From positions 1,240,001-1,304,000 of the forward strand of contig NZ_AP026972.1 in assembly GCF_027924105.1 (NCBI RefSeq): DNA of 64,000 nt, in the 5' to 3' direction. Below, one piece after another: positions 24,199-33,153 of this stretch. Origin of the DNA: Polynucleobacter sp. KF022 (GTDB taxonomy: Bacteria > Pseudomonadota > Gammaproteobacteria > Burkholderiales > Burkholderiaceae). Below the pieces are notes generated by a model, which saw only the letters and a program-made list of their open reading frames with translations, was not told where the DNA came from and ran no database searches. Position 1 is the stretch's first letter. Every line of letters starts with the position of its first letter. Made by a program: the position numbers and the translations under genes.

Positions 24199-25017
24199 AT
24201 GTTACTGAGCGATATCGCCATGCTGATGCTCTGCGGCAGCATCTCTGGATTTTTAGCAGGCTTATTGGGCATTGGTGGCGGCATGATTCTCGTGCCATTC
24301 ATGATCTTGGTTTTTAATCACCTCCAATTTGACCAAAGTGTGATTGTGCATATGGCCATTGCTACCGGCATGGCTACTATTTTATTTACAACAACTTCTG
24401 CTATTTGGGCGCATCACAAGCATGGCTCGATTGACTGGAGGTTGGTTGCATCATTAAGTCCTGGTTTAGTTGTCGGTAGCTTAATTGGCGGTAGCGAAAT
24501 TTTTGAAGCCTTGAATACCTCTTGGCTCTCACTCTTCTTTGCTGTTTTTATTGTTTACACATCTATTCAGATGCTCCTCAACAAAAAACCTAAACCAGGC
24601 AGAGATTTACCAAGCCCTTTAGGTCTATTTAGCTTTGGCTCATTTGCAGGCGCCCTATCCAGCTTGGTGGGTGCCGGTGGCGCCTTCATCACCGTACCTT
24701 TCATGCTCTGGTGCAACGTCAAACCACACGTTGCGATGGCCAGTTCTTCTGGCTTGGGATTTCCGATCGCCGCTGCGGCCACTGTAGGCTACATGTACGG
24801 CAGCTGGGGCCACCCCAATCTACCCTCTGGATCTTTAGGCTTCGTTTACCTACCTGCAGTAGTTTGCATCGCTGTAGTGAGTATATTCACGGCACCGCTT
24901 GGTGCCAAGATGGCCCGCAAGCTGGATGTCGGACAACTCAAACGAATTTTTGGGGTGATGTTACTAATGCTTGCGGCCTTCATGTTTAATGAAAGCCGCA
25001 AAGCATTTGGCTATTGA
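24199..25017 (+). CDS. TSUP/TauE-SafE family permease
   Basis: Integral membrane protein, 272 residues, with two repeated halves each starting with a Gly-rich helix (GFLAGLLGIGGGMILVPFM near 17-35 and GALSSLVGAGGAFITVPFML near 150-170), diagnostic of the TSUP family (DUF81). Members move sulfonates, sulfite, thiosulfate or related anions; the substrate here is unknown. The ATG at 24199 lies 1-2 bases after the 6S RNA end. The stop codon directly abuts the stop of convergent matB with no spacer. Confidence 0.9.
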   Translation: MLLSDIAMLMLCGSISGFLAGLLGIGGGMILVPFMILVFNHLQFDQSVIVHMAIATGMATILFTTTSAIWAHHKHGSIDWRLVASLSPGLVVGSLIGGSEIFEALNTSWLSLFFAVFIVYTSIQMLLNKKPKPGRDLPSPLGLFSFGSFAGALSSLVGAGGAFITVPFMLWCNVKPHVAMASSSGLGFPIAAAATVGYMYGSWGHPNLPSGSLGFVYLPAVVCIAVVSIFTAPLGAKMARKLDVGQLKRIFGVMLLMLAAFMFNESRKAFGY

Positions 25018-26541
25018 TTAGCCAGTAAATTGCTGACGCAAAATATTCTTTTGGACTTTACCCATGGCATTGCGAGGTAAATCAGAAAGAATCTCGATTC
25101 GCTTCGGAATCTTGAAATTCGCAATTTGAGTTTTTAAAGTCGCGATCATGGCTTCAGCATTTAACTTAGCTCCAGATTTCGGTACAACCACCGCCATTAC
25201 CGCCTCACCAAAGTCTGGATGCGGAATACCGATCACAGCACTTTCGTCAACACCAGGCATGTCATCGATAAAACTCTCAATTTCTTTTGGATAGACGTTA
25301 TAGCCACCAGAGATAATTAAATCCTTGCTGCGACCAACAATGCACAAGTATTCCTTAGGTGCTTTGCCGCCATTGGCATCACCACCCCAACGGCCAACGT
25401 CACCAGTCTTAAACCAGCCGTCTTTGGTAAATTCTTCGGCGGTCTTTTCAGGCATACGCCAGTAGCCCTTAAATATATTTGGGCCCTTCACCTGAATGCC
25501 ACCAATTTCATCAACCTTGCAAGGCTTGTTGTCTTCATTGACAACGCGCACCTTAACGCCAGGAAGTGGGAGACCAACAGAACCCCCTACTCGCTTACCT
25601 TTATATGGATTGGAGACCAACATGACGGTCTCGCTCATGCCATAGCGCTCCAAAATTGGCTGTCCAATCACTTCCCTGAAAGTATTAAATGTCTCTGTCA
25701 GCAGTGGAGCAGAACCAGAAACAAAAAGGCGCATATTGCGTGCTACTTTTTTATTGAAGCCTTTGTCAGCTAGAAGGCGTACATAGAATGTTGGTACACC
25801 CATCATCACCGTAGACTGCGGCATATGCTTGATAAGTTGAGCGGTATCTAAACGTGGCAACCAGATCATTTTGCTACCGTTAATGAGAGCACCATGAGCT
25901 GCTACAAATAAACCGTGCACGTGGAAGATAGGCAAAGCATGCAACAGGACATCGCCTTTTTTCCAACCCCAGAACTTTTGCAATACTTGCGCATTACTGC
26001 CCAAGTTCTTATGCGTCAACATTGCGCCTTTACTTCGGCCAGTGGTACCAGAGGTGTACAAAATAGCCGCGAGGTCATCATCCTTAGCGGGTACCGTTTT
26101 AAATTTATCACTCAATCCCGCTGCACGCTCTAGCAATGTGCCGGTACGGTTCTCGTCTAAAGTAAAGACATGCTTGGTGCCGGCTTTGGAGGCAACCTTA
26201 GATACCCAAGATAGATTCTTACTGCTGCAAACAACTACGGCTGGCTCAGCGTTCTCCAAGAAGTATTGGATTTCTGCAGACTGGTAAGCCGTATTCAGTG
26301 GCAAATACACATAGCCCGCACGAATGGTTGCTAGATATAGAAAAAGTGCCTCAGGTGATTTTTCAACCTGCACTGCCACTCTAGACCCTTTGGGTAACTT
26401 TAAGCTGGCAAGTAAATTTGCCAGCTTTGCAGTCGCACCCTCTAAGTCACCCCAGGAGTAATACAAACCATCATGCGTCTCGAGAGCACATGCTTTTTTA
26501 TCTTTTGGAAAACCTTTTTCCAATAGTGAATATAAATTCAT
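25018..26541 (-). CDS. matB: Malonyl-CoA synthetase (AMP-forming)
   Basis: ANL-superfamily ligase making malonyl-CoA from malonate, ATP and CoA. 507 residues with P-loop LYTSGTTGRSKGAMLTH, A5 motif YGMSETVMLVSNPY, GWFKTGDVG, hinge GRSKDLIISGGYNVYPKEIE and catalytic C-terminal lysine in PRNAMGKVQK. The MatB identity is supported by the neighbouring malonyl-CoA decarboxylase and LysR gene; a methylmalonyl or other dicarboxylate specificity is possible. GAGG precedes the ATG. Confidence 0.88.
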   Translation of the reverse strand: MNLYSLLEKGFPKDKKACALETHDGLYYSWGDLEGATAKLANLLASLKLPKGSRVAVQVEKSPEALFLYLATIRAGYVYLPLNTAYQSAEIQYFLENAEPAVVVCSSKNLSWVSKVASKAGTKHVFTLDENRTGTLLERAAGLSDKFKTVPAKDDDLAAILYTSGTTGRSKGAMLTHKNLGSNAQVLQKFWGWKKGDVLLHALPIFHVHGLFVAAHGALINGSKMIWLPRLDTAQLIKHMPQSTVMMGVPTFYVRLLADKGFNKKVARNMRLFVSGSAPLLTETFNTFREVIGQPILERYGMSETVMLVSNPYKGKRVGGSVGLPLPGVKVRVVNEDNKPCKVDEIGGIQVKGPNIFKGYWRMPEKTAEEFTKDGWFKTGDVGRWGGDANGGKAPKEYLCIVGRSKDLIISGGYNVYPKEIESFIDDMPGVDESAVIGIPHPDFGEAVMAVVVPKSGAKLNAEAMIATLKTQIANFKIPKRIEILSDLPRNAMGKVQKNILRQQFTG

Positions 26542-26581
26542 TTAAACCTCAAACCTCAGGGGTAATATTTAATAAAAATTC

Positions 26582-27565
26582 TTAGTCTAATTTGGCGCCA
26601 GAAGCCTTAGCAACAGCAGCCCAACGCTTAACATCAGCACTCACAAACTTTCCAAATGCATCACCAGAAAGGCTTGGAGTTTCGGAACCGTTATTAGTCC
26701 AAATAGTTTTGATCTCAGGCGTATTCAGCGCCTTCTGCGTCTCAGCAATCATCTTATCAATGATCGGTTGAGGTGTTCCTTTAGGGGCAAACAATCCATA
26801 CCAAGTGGAAACTTCATAACCCACTAAACCGGCTTCAGCAGCTGTTGGCACGTTCGGGAATCCAGGGGCACGCTTCTGAGATGCAACCGCCAAGGCTACA
26901 ATTGAGCCATTCTTAATTTGAGCAGCTGAAGAACCAAGGCCATCAAACTCAATATCAACTTGTCCTGCGATCAGATCTTGCATTGCTGGACCAGCACCAC
27001 GGTAAGGAATATGAGTAATAAAGGTTTTAGTCAGCATCTTGAACTGTTCGCCAGCCAAGTGGTGAGTAGAGCCATTACCTGCACTGGCGTAATTGAACTT
27101 ACCAGGATTTTTCTTTAAAAGTGCAATGAATTCTTTCAAGTCTTTCACTTGAACATTCTTTGGATTAACAACGATTACCTGCGGTGGACTTGCAATCATT
27201 GCAACTGGCACAAAACTTTTCTCGATGTCGTAATCCAAGTTTGGATACATGGAAGGTGCAATTGCGTGGTGCGCAGCACCTACAAAAAAGGTGTATCCGT
27301 CTGGTGCAGCCTTAGCAGCAATAGAAGCACCTAAAGTTCCGCCAGCACCACCACGGTTATCAATAATGATTTGCTTGCCCAATTGCTTGGTTAGCTGTGT
27401 TGCTAAAGGTCTAGCGAATGCATCTGTTCCGCCGCCCGCAGGAAAAGGCACAACAAAGGTAATTGGTTTATTGGGCCACTCTTGCGCCATTACCACTAAG
27501 GGGGCGGCACAAACTAAAAATACCGCTTTCTTGATCATTGCCGAAAGGCGTAATTGATTAAACAT
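26582..27565 (-). CDS. Tripartite tricarboxylate transporter periplasmic binding protein (TctC/Bug)
   Basis: A 327-residue secreted binding protein: signal peptide to about residue 27 (CAAPLVVMA|QEWPNKPI), then the Bug-family start FVVPFPAGGGTDAFARPLA and GGAGGTLGASIAAKAAPDGY. It lies between matB and malonyl-CoA decarboxylase, so malonate is the likely ligand. No TctA/TctB membrane genes are here, a common situation for orphan Bug proteins. GGAGGAG lies 6 nt before the ATG at 27565, which decides against two earlier in-frame starts. Confidence 0.88.
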   Translation of the reverse strand: MFNQLRLSAMIKKAVFLVCAAPLVVMAQEWPNKPITFVVPFPAGGGTDAFARPLATQLTKQLGKQIIIDNRGGAGGTLGASIAAKAAPDGYTFFVGAAHHAIAPSMYPNLDYDIEKSFVPVAMIASPPQVIVVNPKNVQVKDLKEFIALLKKNPGKFNYASAGNGSTHHLAGEQFKMLTKTFITHIPYRGAGPAMQDLIAGQVDIEFDGLGSSAAQIKNGSIVALAVASQKRAPGFPNVPTAAEAGLVGYEVSTWYGLFAPKGTPQPIIDKMIAETQKALNTPEIKTIWTNNGSETPSLSGDAFGKFVSADVKRWAAVAKASGAKLD

Positions 27566-27729
27566 CTTCATCTCCTCCACTTGCCACTATTTCATGGCTA
27601 TGTTCATTATGAATACCGCTAAATTGCTTACGTTACTACTTTCTGGATCTTCATGCCCAGTTCGCTTATTAAACCCCAAAGTGAATCTCTTTGGATTCTG
27701 CCTTAGGGCATCTCCTCCTTAATTCTTTA

Positions 27730-29034
27730 TCACGGCACCATCAAGCGCCCCACCGATCTTGAATACACAATCTCGCCATTGGCAAATTTCTCGTGGTTTT
27801 CTTCAACATTGCCCAAATCATAGAGATAGTTGACCATCAAGCCTGCTGACTGACGTAAGCCCTTGCGAGATAAATCCCCAGCCCAGTTCACTAAATGCAA
27901 TTTAGCCCCGTTACCCAAATGAAATTTGGCAACAGGATTGCCATTGCGTCCAGTAGAGCCAAGCCCCAAATAAATGGATGCCAAACAGAGCAAAGACTCC
28001 TGCTCTTTTGGGGATGCTAAATCCGGGTGCCATCCAGCACTGAGTTTTTCAGTCCAAGACTGCGCATCCAGCTTTAGTGCTGCTAGGGCTTGGTCTCGAG
28101 CAGCTCTTAAATTTGGCTTTAATTTTTCTGCAGGAACATCTTCACCCAAATTAGCCCCAGCAGATACCCAATCCATAAATCCAGGAATCGGCGACAAGGT
28201 AACAAAAGTTTTAATTCCAGGAAACTCCGCATGCAACTGCTCAGCAACGCGCTTGATGAGAAAGTTACCCATCGATACACCACGAAGACCAGGTTCGCAG
28301 TTACTGATGGAGTAGAACACCGCAACTTTATATTGCGATGGTTGATCTACCGTCTCAGCCTTCTTGTCCACCAAAGGTGTAATCACGGTTGGAATCTCAG
28401 GTAGCAGCGCCACTTCCACAAAGATCAAGGGTTCACTGGGGAGCTGCGGATGAAAGAAGGCAAAGCAGCGACGATCTGGTTGAAGACGGCGACGCAGGTC
28501 ATCCCAACCATCAATAGCATGCACTGCCTCATGCTGAATCAATTTTTCTAAAACCTCTGCGGGTGATTTCCAGTCAACTCGATGCATCTTCAAAAATCCT
28601 GGATTAAACCAAGATGACAAAAGATGGCGCATATCAAAATCTACAGCAGCAAGCTCGGGCTTCTTATCCAAAAGCTGCAATAAGTCGCGACGCATTTGGA
28701 CAACTGCTGCAGTGCCGTGCCCAGCACGATTTAAGCGGCGAAATAATTCTTGCCTAGGAGATTCAGAAACCTTTTGTAGTTTGATGTAGTTACGAGCGGA
28801 AGATTCCGCTGCAAAGTTTTGTGCAGCCTTCAGGACTGCATCTACTTGAGGATTTAATTTTTCAAACAGATAGGTGAAAAATGGAATATGTTGATCTTTT
28901 GTAAGCTTGCGATAGTTATTCACCACATCATCTGCCATGCTGACCGCGTTAGATTCCCCTCGCTCGGAAATTAAACGCTTAATAGCGTTATTTGCTTTTG
29001 ACAGGTTTCGGGCTTTTGCTAGCTTTTCAAGCAT
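27730..29034 (-). CDS. Malonyl-CoA decarboxylase
   Basis: Converts malonyl-CoA to acetyl-CoA and CO2. The 434-residue protein has a helical N-terminal domain (about 1-120) and the GNAT-fold catalytic domain with VTLSPIPGFMDW (catalytic-type Ser) and the C-terminal FHLGNGAKLHLVNW (catalytic-type His), as in the MLYCD/MatA family. It is the first gene of the leftward malonate unit (decarboxylase, TctC, matB) and sits 135 bp after the LysR gene, which shares its strand. No clear Shine-Dalgarno. Confidence 0.9.
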   Translation of the reverse strand: MLEKLAKARNLSKANNAIKRLISERGESNAVSMADDVVNNYRKLTKDQHIPFFTYLFEKLNPQVDAVLKAAQNFAAESSARNYIKLQKVSESPRQELFRRLNRAGHGTAAVVQMRRDLLQLLDKKPELAAVDFDMRHLLSSWFNPGFLKMHRVDWKSPAEVLEKLIQHEAVHAIDGWDDLRRRLQPDRRCFAFFHPQLPSEPLIFVEVALLPEIPTVITPLVDKKAETVDQPSQYKVAVFYSISNCEPGLRGVSMGNFLIKRVAEQLHAEFPGIKTFVTLSPIPGFMDWVSAGANLGEDVPAEKLKPNLRAARDQALAALKLDAQSWTEKLSAGWHPDLASPKEQESLLCLASIYLGLGSTGRNGNPVAKFHLGNGAKLHLVNWAGDLSRKGLRQSAGLMVNYLYDLGNVEENHEKFANGEIVYSRSVGRLMVP

Positions 29035-29128
29035 GGAGTCTTTTCAAAAAAGAAAATCGACAAAAATTTGACCGAGTTCAATTTATTACCCAGGACAAGC
29101 AAAATCAATTAAGTTAAATGATAAATCA

Positions 29129-29143
29129 TTAACCTAAAGTTAA
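29129..29143. promoter_or_regulatory. Candidate LysR-type operator in the malonate promoter
   Basis: Interrupted palindrome TTAAC-N5-GTTAA, containing a T-N11-A core, in the 135-bp AT-rich gap between the LysR gene and malonyl-CoA decarboxylase. It lies about 95 bp upstream of the decarboxylase start, as expected for an LTTR recognition site. Inferred only. Confidence 0.4.
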
Positions 29144-29169
29144 TTAATATTGCTAAACGTAAGGGTATA

Positions 29170-30078
29170 TCAGGAGTTTTTGCGATGCAGCATGCGGGCT
29201 TCAGCCGCTAAAGCCAAAATATTGGGATTCGCTTCATTAGCCTGAAGATACATTAGGCCAATGTGTTGAATCACCTGATATTTGGGTAGTAAGGGGGTAA
29301 AGTCAATCGCATCCCCCATGAGTGCCCTCACCCTACCAGGCAATAAAGACCGCCCTAGATCTCCTGAGACCATATTCATCAGCGAGAAGATGTCCCCCAC
29401 CTTCATTACTACATTAGGCTTAAAGCCTGCTAACTGAAACGCCTCATAAAAACCCGATGTGGTGGCAAAGCCATCTTGCAAAGTGAGAAATTTTTCGCTT
29501 TGATATTCCGATAAGTCGATATCAGCCTGAGTGGGTTTACTGTTCCTCGAGGAAGCTAAATACAACTGATCCTCAAAGAGGGAGACCACCTGCACTCCCT
29601 CAGGAAGATTTTTCGAGGGGACGGCAATCACTACTGCGTCTACAGTTCCTTCGGTCAACCTTTTCATCAACTCCTCATTGGATCCAAGAAATAAATCGAT
29701 ATCTAAATCAGGTCGACGAATTTTGGTGCCCATGATCATGCGAGGAATGATGTTGGCAGTCAATGAGTACATTGACCCCAGGCGAATTTGTCCGCTTTCT
29801 ACTCCGGCCTTTGCTCTTGTCTTTTTAAGAATGCGATCTACGTCTGACAATAAATCGTTACTCGCCTCAGCTAAATAGATCGCTGCTGGAAGGGGTTTTA
29901 ATTGACGCCCCTCCTTAATAAACAACGGGCACCCAATGCCTGACTCAAGCGAATGTAGCGCTTTGTGAATGCTGACCGAGCTTAAATGTAATTCTTCTGC
30001 CGTACGCGCAAGACTTCCAGTTCGAACAAACGAACAGAGAATTTCTAATTTACGTAGCGTCAGTTCTTCATTCAGCAT
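29170..30078 (-). CDS. LysR-family regulator of the malonate genes (MdcR-like)
   Basis: A 302-residue LTTR: winged helix-turn-helix at about 8-66 (TGSLARTAEELHLSSVSIHKALHSLE) and a two-lobed effector domain (about 95-300). It is oriented the same way as, and immediately upstream of, malonyl-CoA decarboxylase, so it likely responds to malonate. The divergent arrangement usual for LTTRs is not present. lgt ends 17 bp upstream, so it may share that transcript. Confidence 0.85.
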   Translation of the reverse strand: MLNEELTLRKLEILCSFVRTGSLARTAEELHLSSVSIHKALHSLESGIGCPLFIKEGRQLKPLPAAIYLAEASNDLLSDVDRILKKTRAKAGVESGQIRLGSMYSLTANIIPRMIMGTKIRRPDLDIDLFLGSNEELMKRLTEGTVDAVVIAVPSKNLPEGVQVVSLFEDQLYLASSRNSKPTQADIDLSEYQSEKFLTLQDGFATTSGFYEAFQLAGFKPNVVMKVGDIFSLMNMVSGDLGRSLLPGRVRALMGDAIDFTPLLPKYQVIQHIGLMYLQANEANPNILALAAEARMLHRKNS

Positions 30079-30095
30079 AAGTACGTCTGAACTCG

Positions 30096-30884
30096 TTAAG
30101 TACTCTTAGATTTAAATGTGGTCATCAGATAGATGCCAAACACCATCATTGGCACGCATAACCATTGACCCATGGATAGACCCAAGCCAAGCAAGCCAAG
30201 GAATGCATCTGGTTCTCGAGCATATTCTGCTAAGAAACGACAAATGCCATAACCTAATAAGAAGAATCCAGATACCTGACCAACACGTCTTGGCTTACCT
30301 GCATAAATCCATAGAGCGATACCTAGCAATAGGCCCTCGCCGAGCAGTTGGTATATCTGGGAGGGATGACGCGGCACAGAATCCACTAACGGAAATACCA
30401 TTGCCCATGGAAGATCGGTTGGCCTTCCCCACAACTCACCATTAATAAAATTTCCAAGGCGGCCAAAAGCCAAACCAAAGGGAACAAGTGGCGCTACCAA
30501 ATCACTGACGACAAAAAAAGTGGTCTTGCGCTTTTTAGCAAACCAGTACAGCGCAACAAGTACACCCAGCAAACCACCATGGAAAGACATACCGCCTTCC
30601 CAGATTTTGAAAATACTCAAAGGGTTGGCCAAGTAAAAGCCTGGCATATAAAACAGGGTGTAGCCCAAGCGGCCCCCAAGCACAACACCGAGAACGCCTG
30701 CAAAAAGTAGGTCCTCAAGATCTTTGTAGGTCCAGCCCAAGGCCTGATAACGAGGCGCTCTAATGCGTAAGCGACCTAAGAGCAAAAACTGCACAAAGGC
30801 CATCAGATACATCAATCCATACCAATGAATCGCAAAGGACCCAATACGAATTGCTGCGGGGTCAAACTCAGGATGAATCAACAT
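30096..30884 (-). CDS. lgt: Prolipoprotein diacylglyceryl transferase
   Basis: Inner-membrane enzyme adding diacylglycerol to the lipobox cysteine of prolipoproteins. 262 residues with seven hydrophobic segments, HGGLLGVLVALYW and the essential signature RLGNFINGELWGRPT plus PRHPSQIYQLLGEG. Starts 5 bp after holC, ends 17 bp before the LysR gene. Confidence 0.96.
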   Translation of the reverse strand: MLIHPEFDPAAIRIGSFAIHWYGLMYLMAFVQFLLLGRLRIRAPRYQALGWTYKDLEDLLFAGVLGVVLGGRLGYTLFYMPGFYLANPLSIFKIWEGGMSFHGGLLGVLVALYWFAKKRKTTFFVVSDLVAPLVPFGLAFGRLGNFINGELWGRPTDLPWAMVFPLVDSVPRHPSQIYQLLGEGLLLGIALWIYAGKPRRVGQVSGFFLLGYGICRFLAEYAREPDAFLGLLGLGLSMGQWLCVPMMVFGIYLMTTFKSKST

Positions 30885-30889
30885 AGATG

Positions 30890-31354
30890 CTAACTTTTGG
30901 ATTGGTCGAAGTTGTGCAACTCGTGACCTAAATCTCGATAGGCTTTATAGCGATCGCGCCCAGCCAAACGCTCAGCCTCATTGACGGTAACTACCTCAAC
31001 TATTCTGGGAAAGCGCGCCACTAATGCTGGTACATCGGCAGGCATTCGCATACCTAAATGAATCATGACATCTGCATGAGGTATATTGCTTAAAGCCGAA
31101 GAGGCAAAATCATCCGTTAAAACAATCGGCGTTTCTGCTGCGGCTTCATCTTCAATAAAGCAGTGGGGTAAAAAATCAGTACTGCTAAATGCCCATAAAA
31201 GATCATTTAGCTTTTGCAGGTCAGCCTTCTCACCCACCATCACAATATTGCGAACGGGCTCACCCTCAGGCGTAGCACTCCAAATCTTGCGCGTTAATCG
31301 ACAAGCGTATTCCAGCTTGTCATTCACGTTGCTATGAAAATCGATTCGAGCCAT
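30890..31354 (-). CDS. holC: DNA polymerase III chi subunit
   Basis: A 154-residue chi subunit, which links the clamp loader to SSB. MARIDFHSNVNDKLEYACRL is the typical start, and IVMVGEKADLQKLNDLLWAF and DFLPHCF follow the family pattern. It lies 30 bp after pepA and 5 bp before lgt; the pepA-holC order is common in Proteobacteria (there often followed by valS). Confidence 0.92.
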   Translation of the reverse strand: MARIDFHSNVNDKLEYACRLTRKIWSATPEGEPVRNIVMVGEKADLQKLNDLLWAFSSTDFLPHCFIEDEAAAETPIVLTDDFASSALSNIPHADVMIHLGMRMPADVPALVARFPRIVEVVTVNEAERLAGRDRYKAYRDLGHELHNFDQSKS

Positions 31355-31384
31355 TCAGTTTTTATCCAAAGACACGCGCACTGC

Positions 31385-32995
31385 TTACTTGCGTTCAAGC
31401 AAGAAGTTCACTAACAAAGGAACCGGGCGACCAGTAGATCCTTTAGCGGCACCACTCTTCCAGGCAGTTCCAGCGATATCCAAGTGGGCCCATTTGTATT
31501 TCTCAGTAAAGCGAGATAAGAAACAGGCTGCGGTTACGCTGCCAGCTGGACGTCCCCCAATATTGGCGACATCGGCAAAATTGGATTTGAGTTGCTCATG
31601 ATAGGCAGCATCTAAAGGCAAGCGCCATACGGTATCCAAAGAAGCATGACCCGCTTTAGTGAGCTCACTCACTAGACCCTCATCTTCAGAAAATAACCCA
31701 CTATGAACATGGCCCAAGGCAATCACACAGGCACCAGTTAAGGTGGCAATATCAATGACCGCTGCTGGCTTGAATCGCTCGACATACGTCAAAGCATCAC
31801 ACAGAATTAATCGACCTTCTGCATCAGTGTTGAGAATCTCAATTGTCTGCCCAGACATACTCTTCACAATATCACCTGGACGTGTAGCTTGACCAGATGG
31901 CATGTTTTCACAAGTAGGAATGACGCCAATCACATTCTTTTTTAATTTCATCAATGAAACTGAATACATGGTGCCAATGACAGATGCAGCACCGCACATG
32001 TCGTACTTCATTTCATCCATCGCTTCGCCAGGCTTCAGTGAAATACCACCAGTGTCAAAAGTAATGCCCTTGCCTACCAAAACAATCGGGGCCTCACCCG
32101 CTTTACCGCCTTGATGACGCATCACAATAAATTGCGGCGGAGTTTCAGATCCCTTAGCAACCGATAAGAACGAGCCCATGCCCAAAGCCTCAATCTGCTT
32201 GCGCCCAAGCACTTCGACTTTTAAAGCTGTCTTCTTGCTTAAGCCTTGCGCAGCCTTACCCAAGTAGGTTGGCGTACAGATATTTGGAGGAAGATTGCCT
32301 AAATCTTTTGCCAGGTTCATTCCTTCAACCATCGCTACGCCCTGCTCTACAGCGGCTTTCAATTCCTTAGCGCAATCATCGTTTCCAGCAAATACCAACT
32401 GCTTAAACGTATCCGCCTTATCTTTAGCCTTGAATTTCATCGCTGGCTGACGAACACCAAAACGATAAGCTTGATCACCAGCATACTGAACAGTAAGACG
32501 CACTTCTTCTGCAATGAAATCTGCTTTGTGTGCGAGAGCAAAGCTTGGAGTAAACCAAAGTGCATTTTCAATTGAGCCGCCACTAAGTACTTTTAAGGCA
32601 GCACGAGCTACTTTGGAATAAGTCGTTAAGCTGCGCTCACTGGCAAGATGAACATCACCCAAGCTCACTAACAAGACGCGTTTAGCTTTAACACCATTTC
32701 CGGCCCAGGATTTTTCTGTACGCAACATGCAAACGGAGGCCTGCTTAGAATCCAAATCTCCAACGATGTTGGCGTGATTTACAGAACCTCCAAGCAGAAC
32801 ATCTAGTTCCGGCAAAAATCCTACCTTTGCTTTGGCGCCCTTTGCGCCTGAGAAGCTATCAAAATCTGCCTTGGAGTAGGCCAAAACCAAGCAGTCGGTC
32901 GTATGTCCAAGCAAGGACTTGAGGCTAGTTTTCTGGAGTTTTGAGCTCTGAAGGTCGGCTTGAGGGAAAATCTTGGTACTAAATTGAATTGTCAT
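31385..32995 (-). CDS. pepA: Leucyl aminopeptidase (cytosol aminopeptidase A)
   Basis: Dinuclear-metal M17 peptidase of 536 residues. Variable N-terminal domain to about 190, then the catalytic domain with GKGITFDTGGISLKP, MKYDMCGAA and the signature NTDAEGRLIL, whose Asp and Glu bind metal. Hexameric cytosolic enzyme; in E. coli it also binds DNA. Divergent from lptF with a 158-bp spacer. Confidence 0.96.
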   Translation of the reverse strand: MTIQFSTKIFPQADLQSSKLQKTSLKSLLGHTTDCLVLAYSKADFDSFSGAKGAKAKVGFLPELDVLLGGSVNHANIVGDLDSKQASVCMLRTEKSWAGNGVKAKRVLLVSLGDVHLASERSLTTYSKVARAALKVLSGGSIENALWFTPSFALAHKADFIAEEVRLTVQYAGDQAYRFGVRQPAMKFKAKDKADTFKQLVFAGNDDCAKELKAAVEQGVAMVEGMNLAKDLGNLPPNICTPTYLGKAAQGLSKKTALKVEVLGRKQIEALGMGSFLSVAKGSETPPQFIVMRHQGGKAGEAPIVLVGKGITFDTGGISLKPGEAMDEMKYDMCGAASVIGTMYSVSLMKLKKNVIGVIPTCENMPSGQATRPGDIVKSMSGQTIEILNTDAEGRLILCDALTYVERFKPAAVIDIATLTGACVIALGHVHSGLFSEDEGLVSELTKAGHASLDTVWRLPLDAAYHEQLKSNFADVANIGGRPAGSVTAACFLSRFTEKYKWAHLDIAGTAWKSGAAKGSTGRPVPLLVNFLLERK

Positions 32996-33153
32996 AATCT
33001 ATTACGGTATTTTGGTCGATTCAAAAGAGAGGAAATTGCTAATCCGGGACGTTTATCCATTATCCTCCGACATGAGAATAGTCTCCCTTGTCACTAGCAA
33101 TATAAGCCATTTACAGAACCCAATAACCCCACGAATCCAGACCCTTATTTCTC

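Noticed and set aside
24023..24208. Plus-strand 61-codon open frame
   Set aside because: It is entirely within 6S RNA, whose conserved segments explain the sequence.
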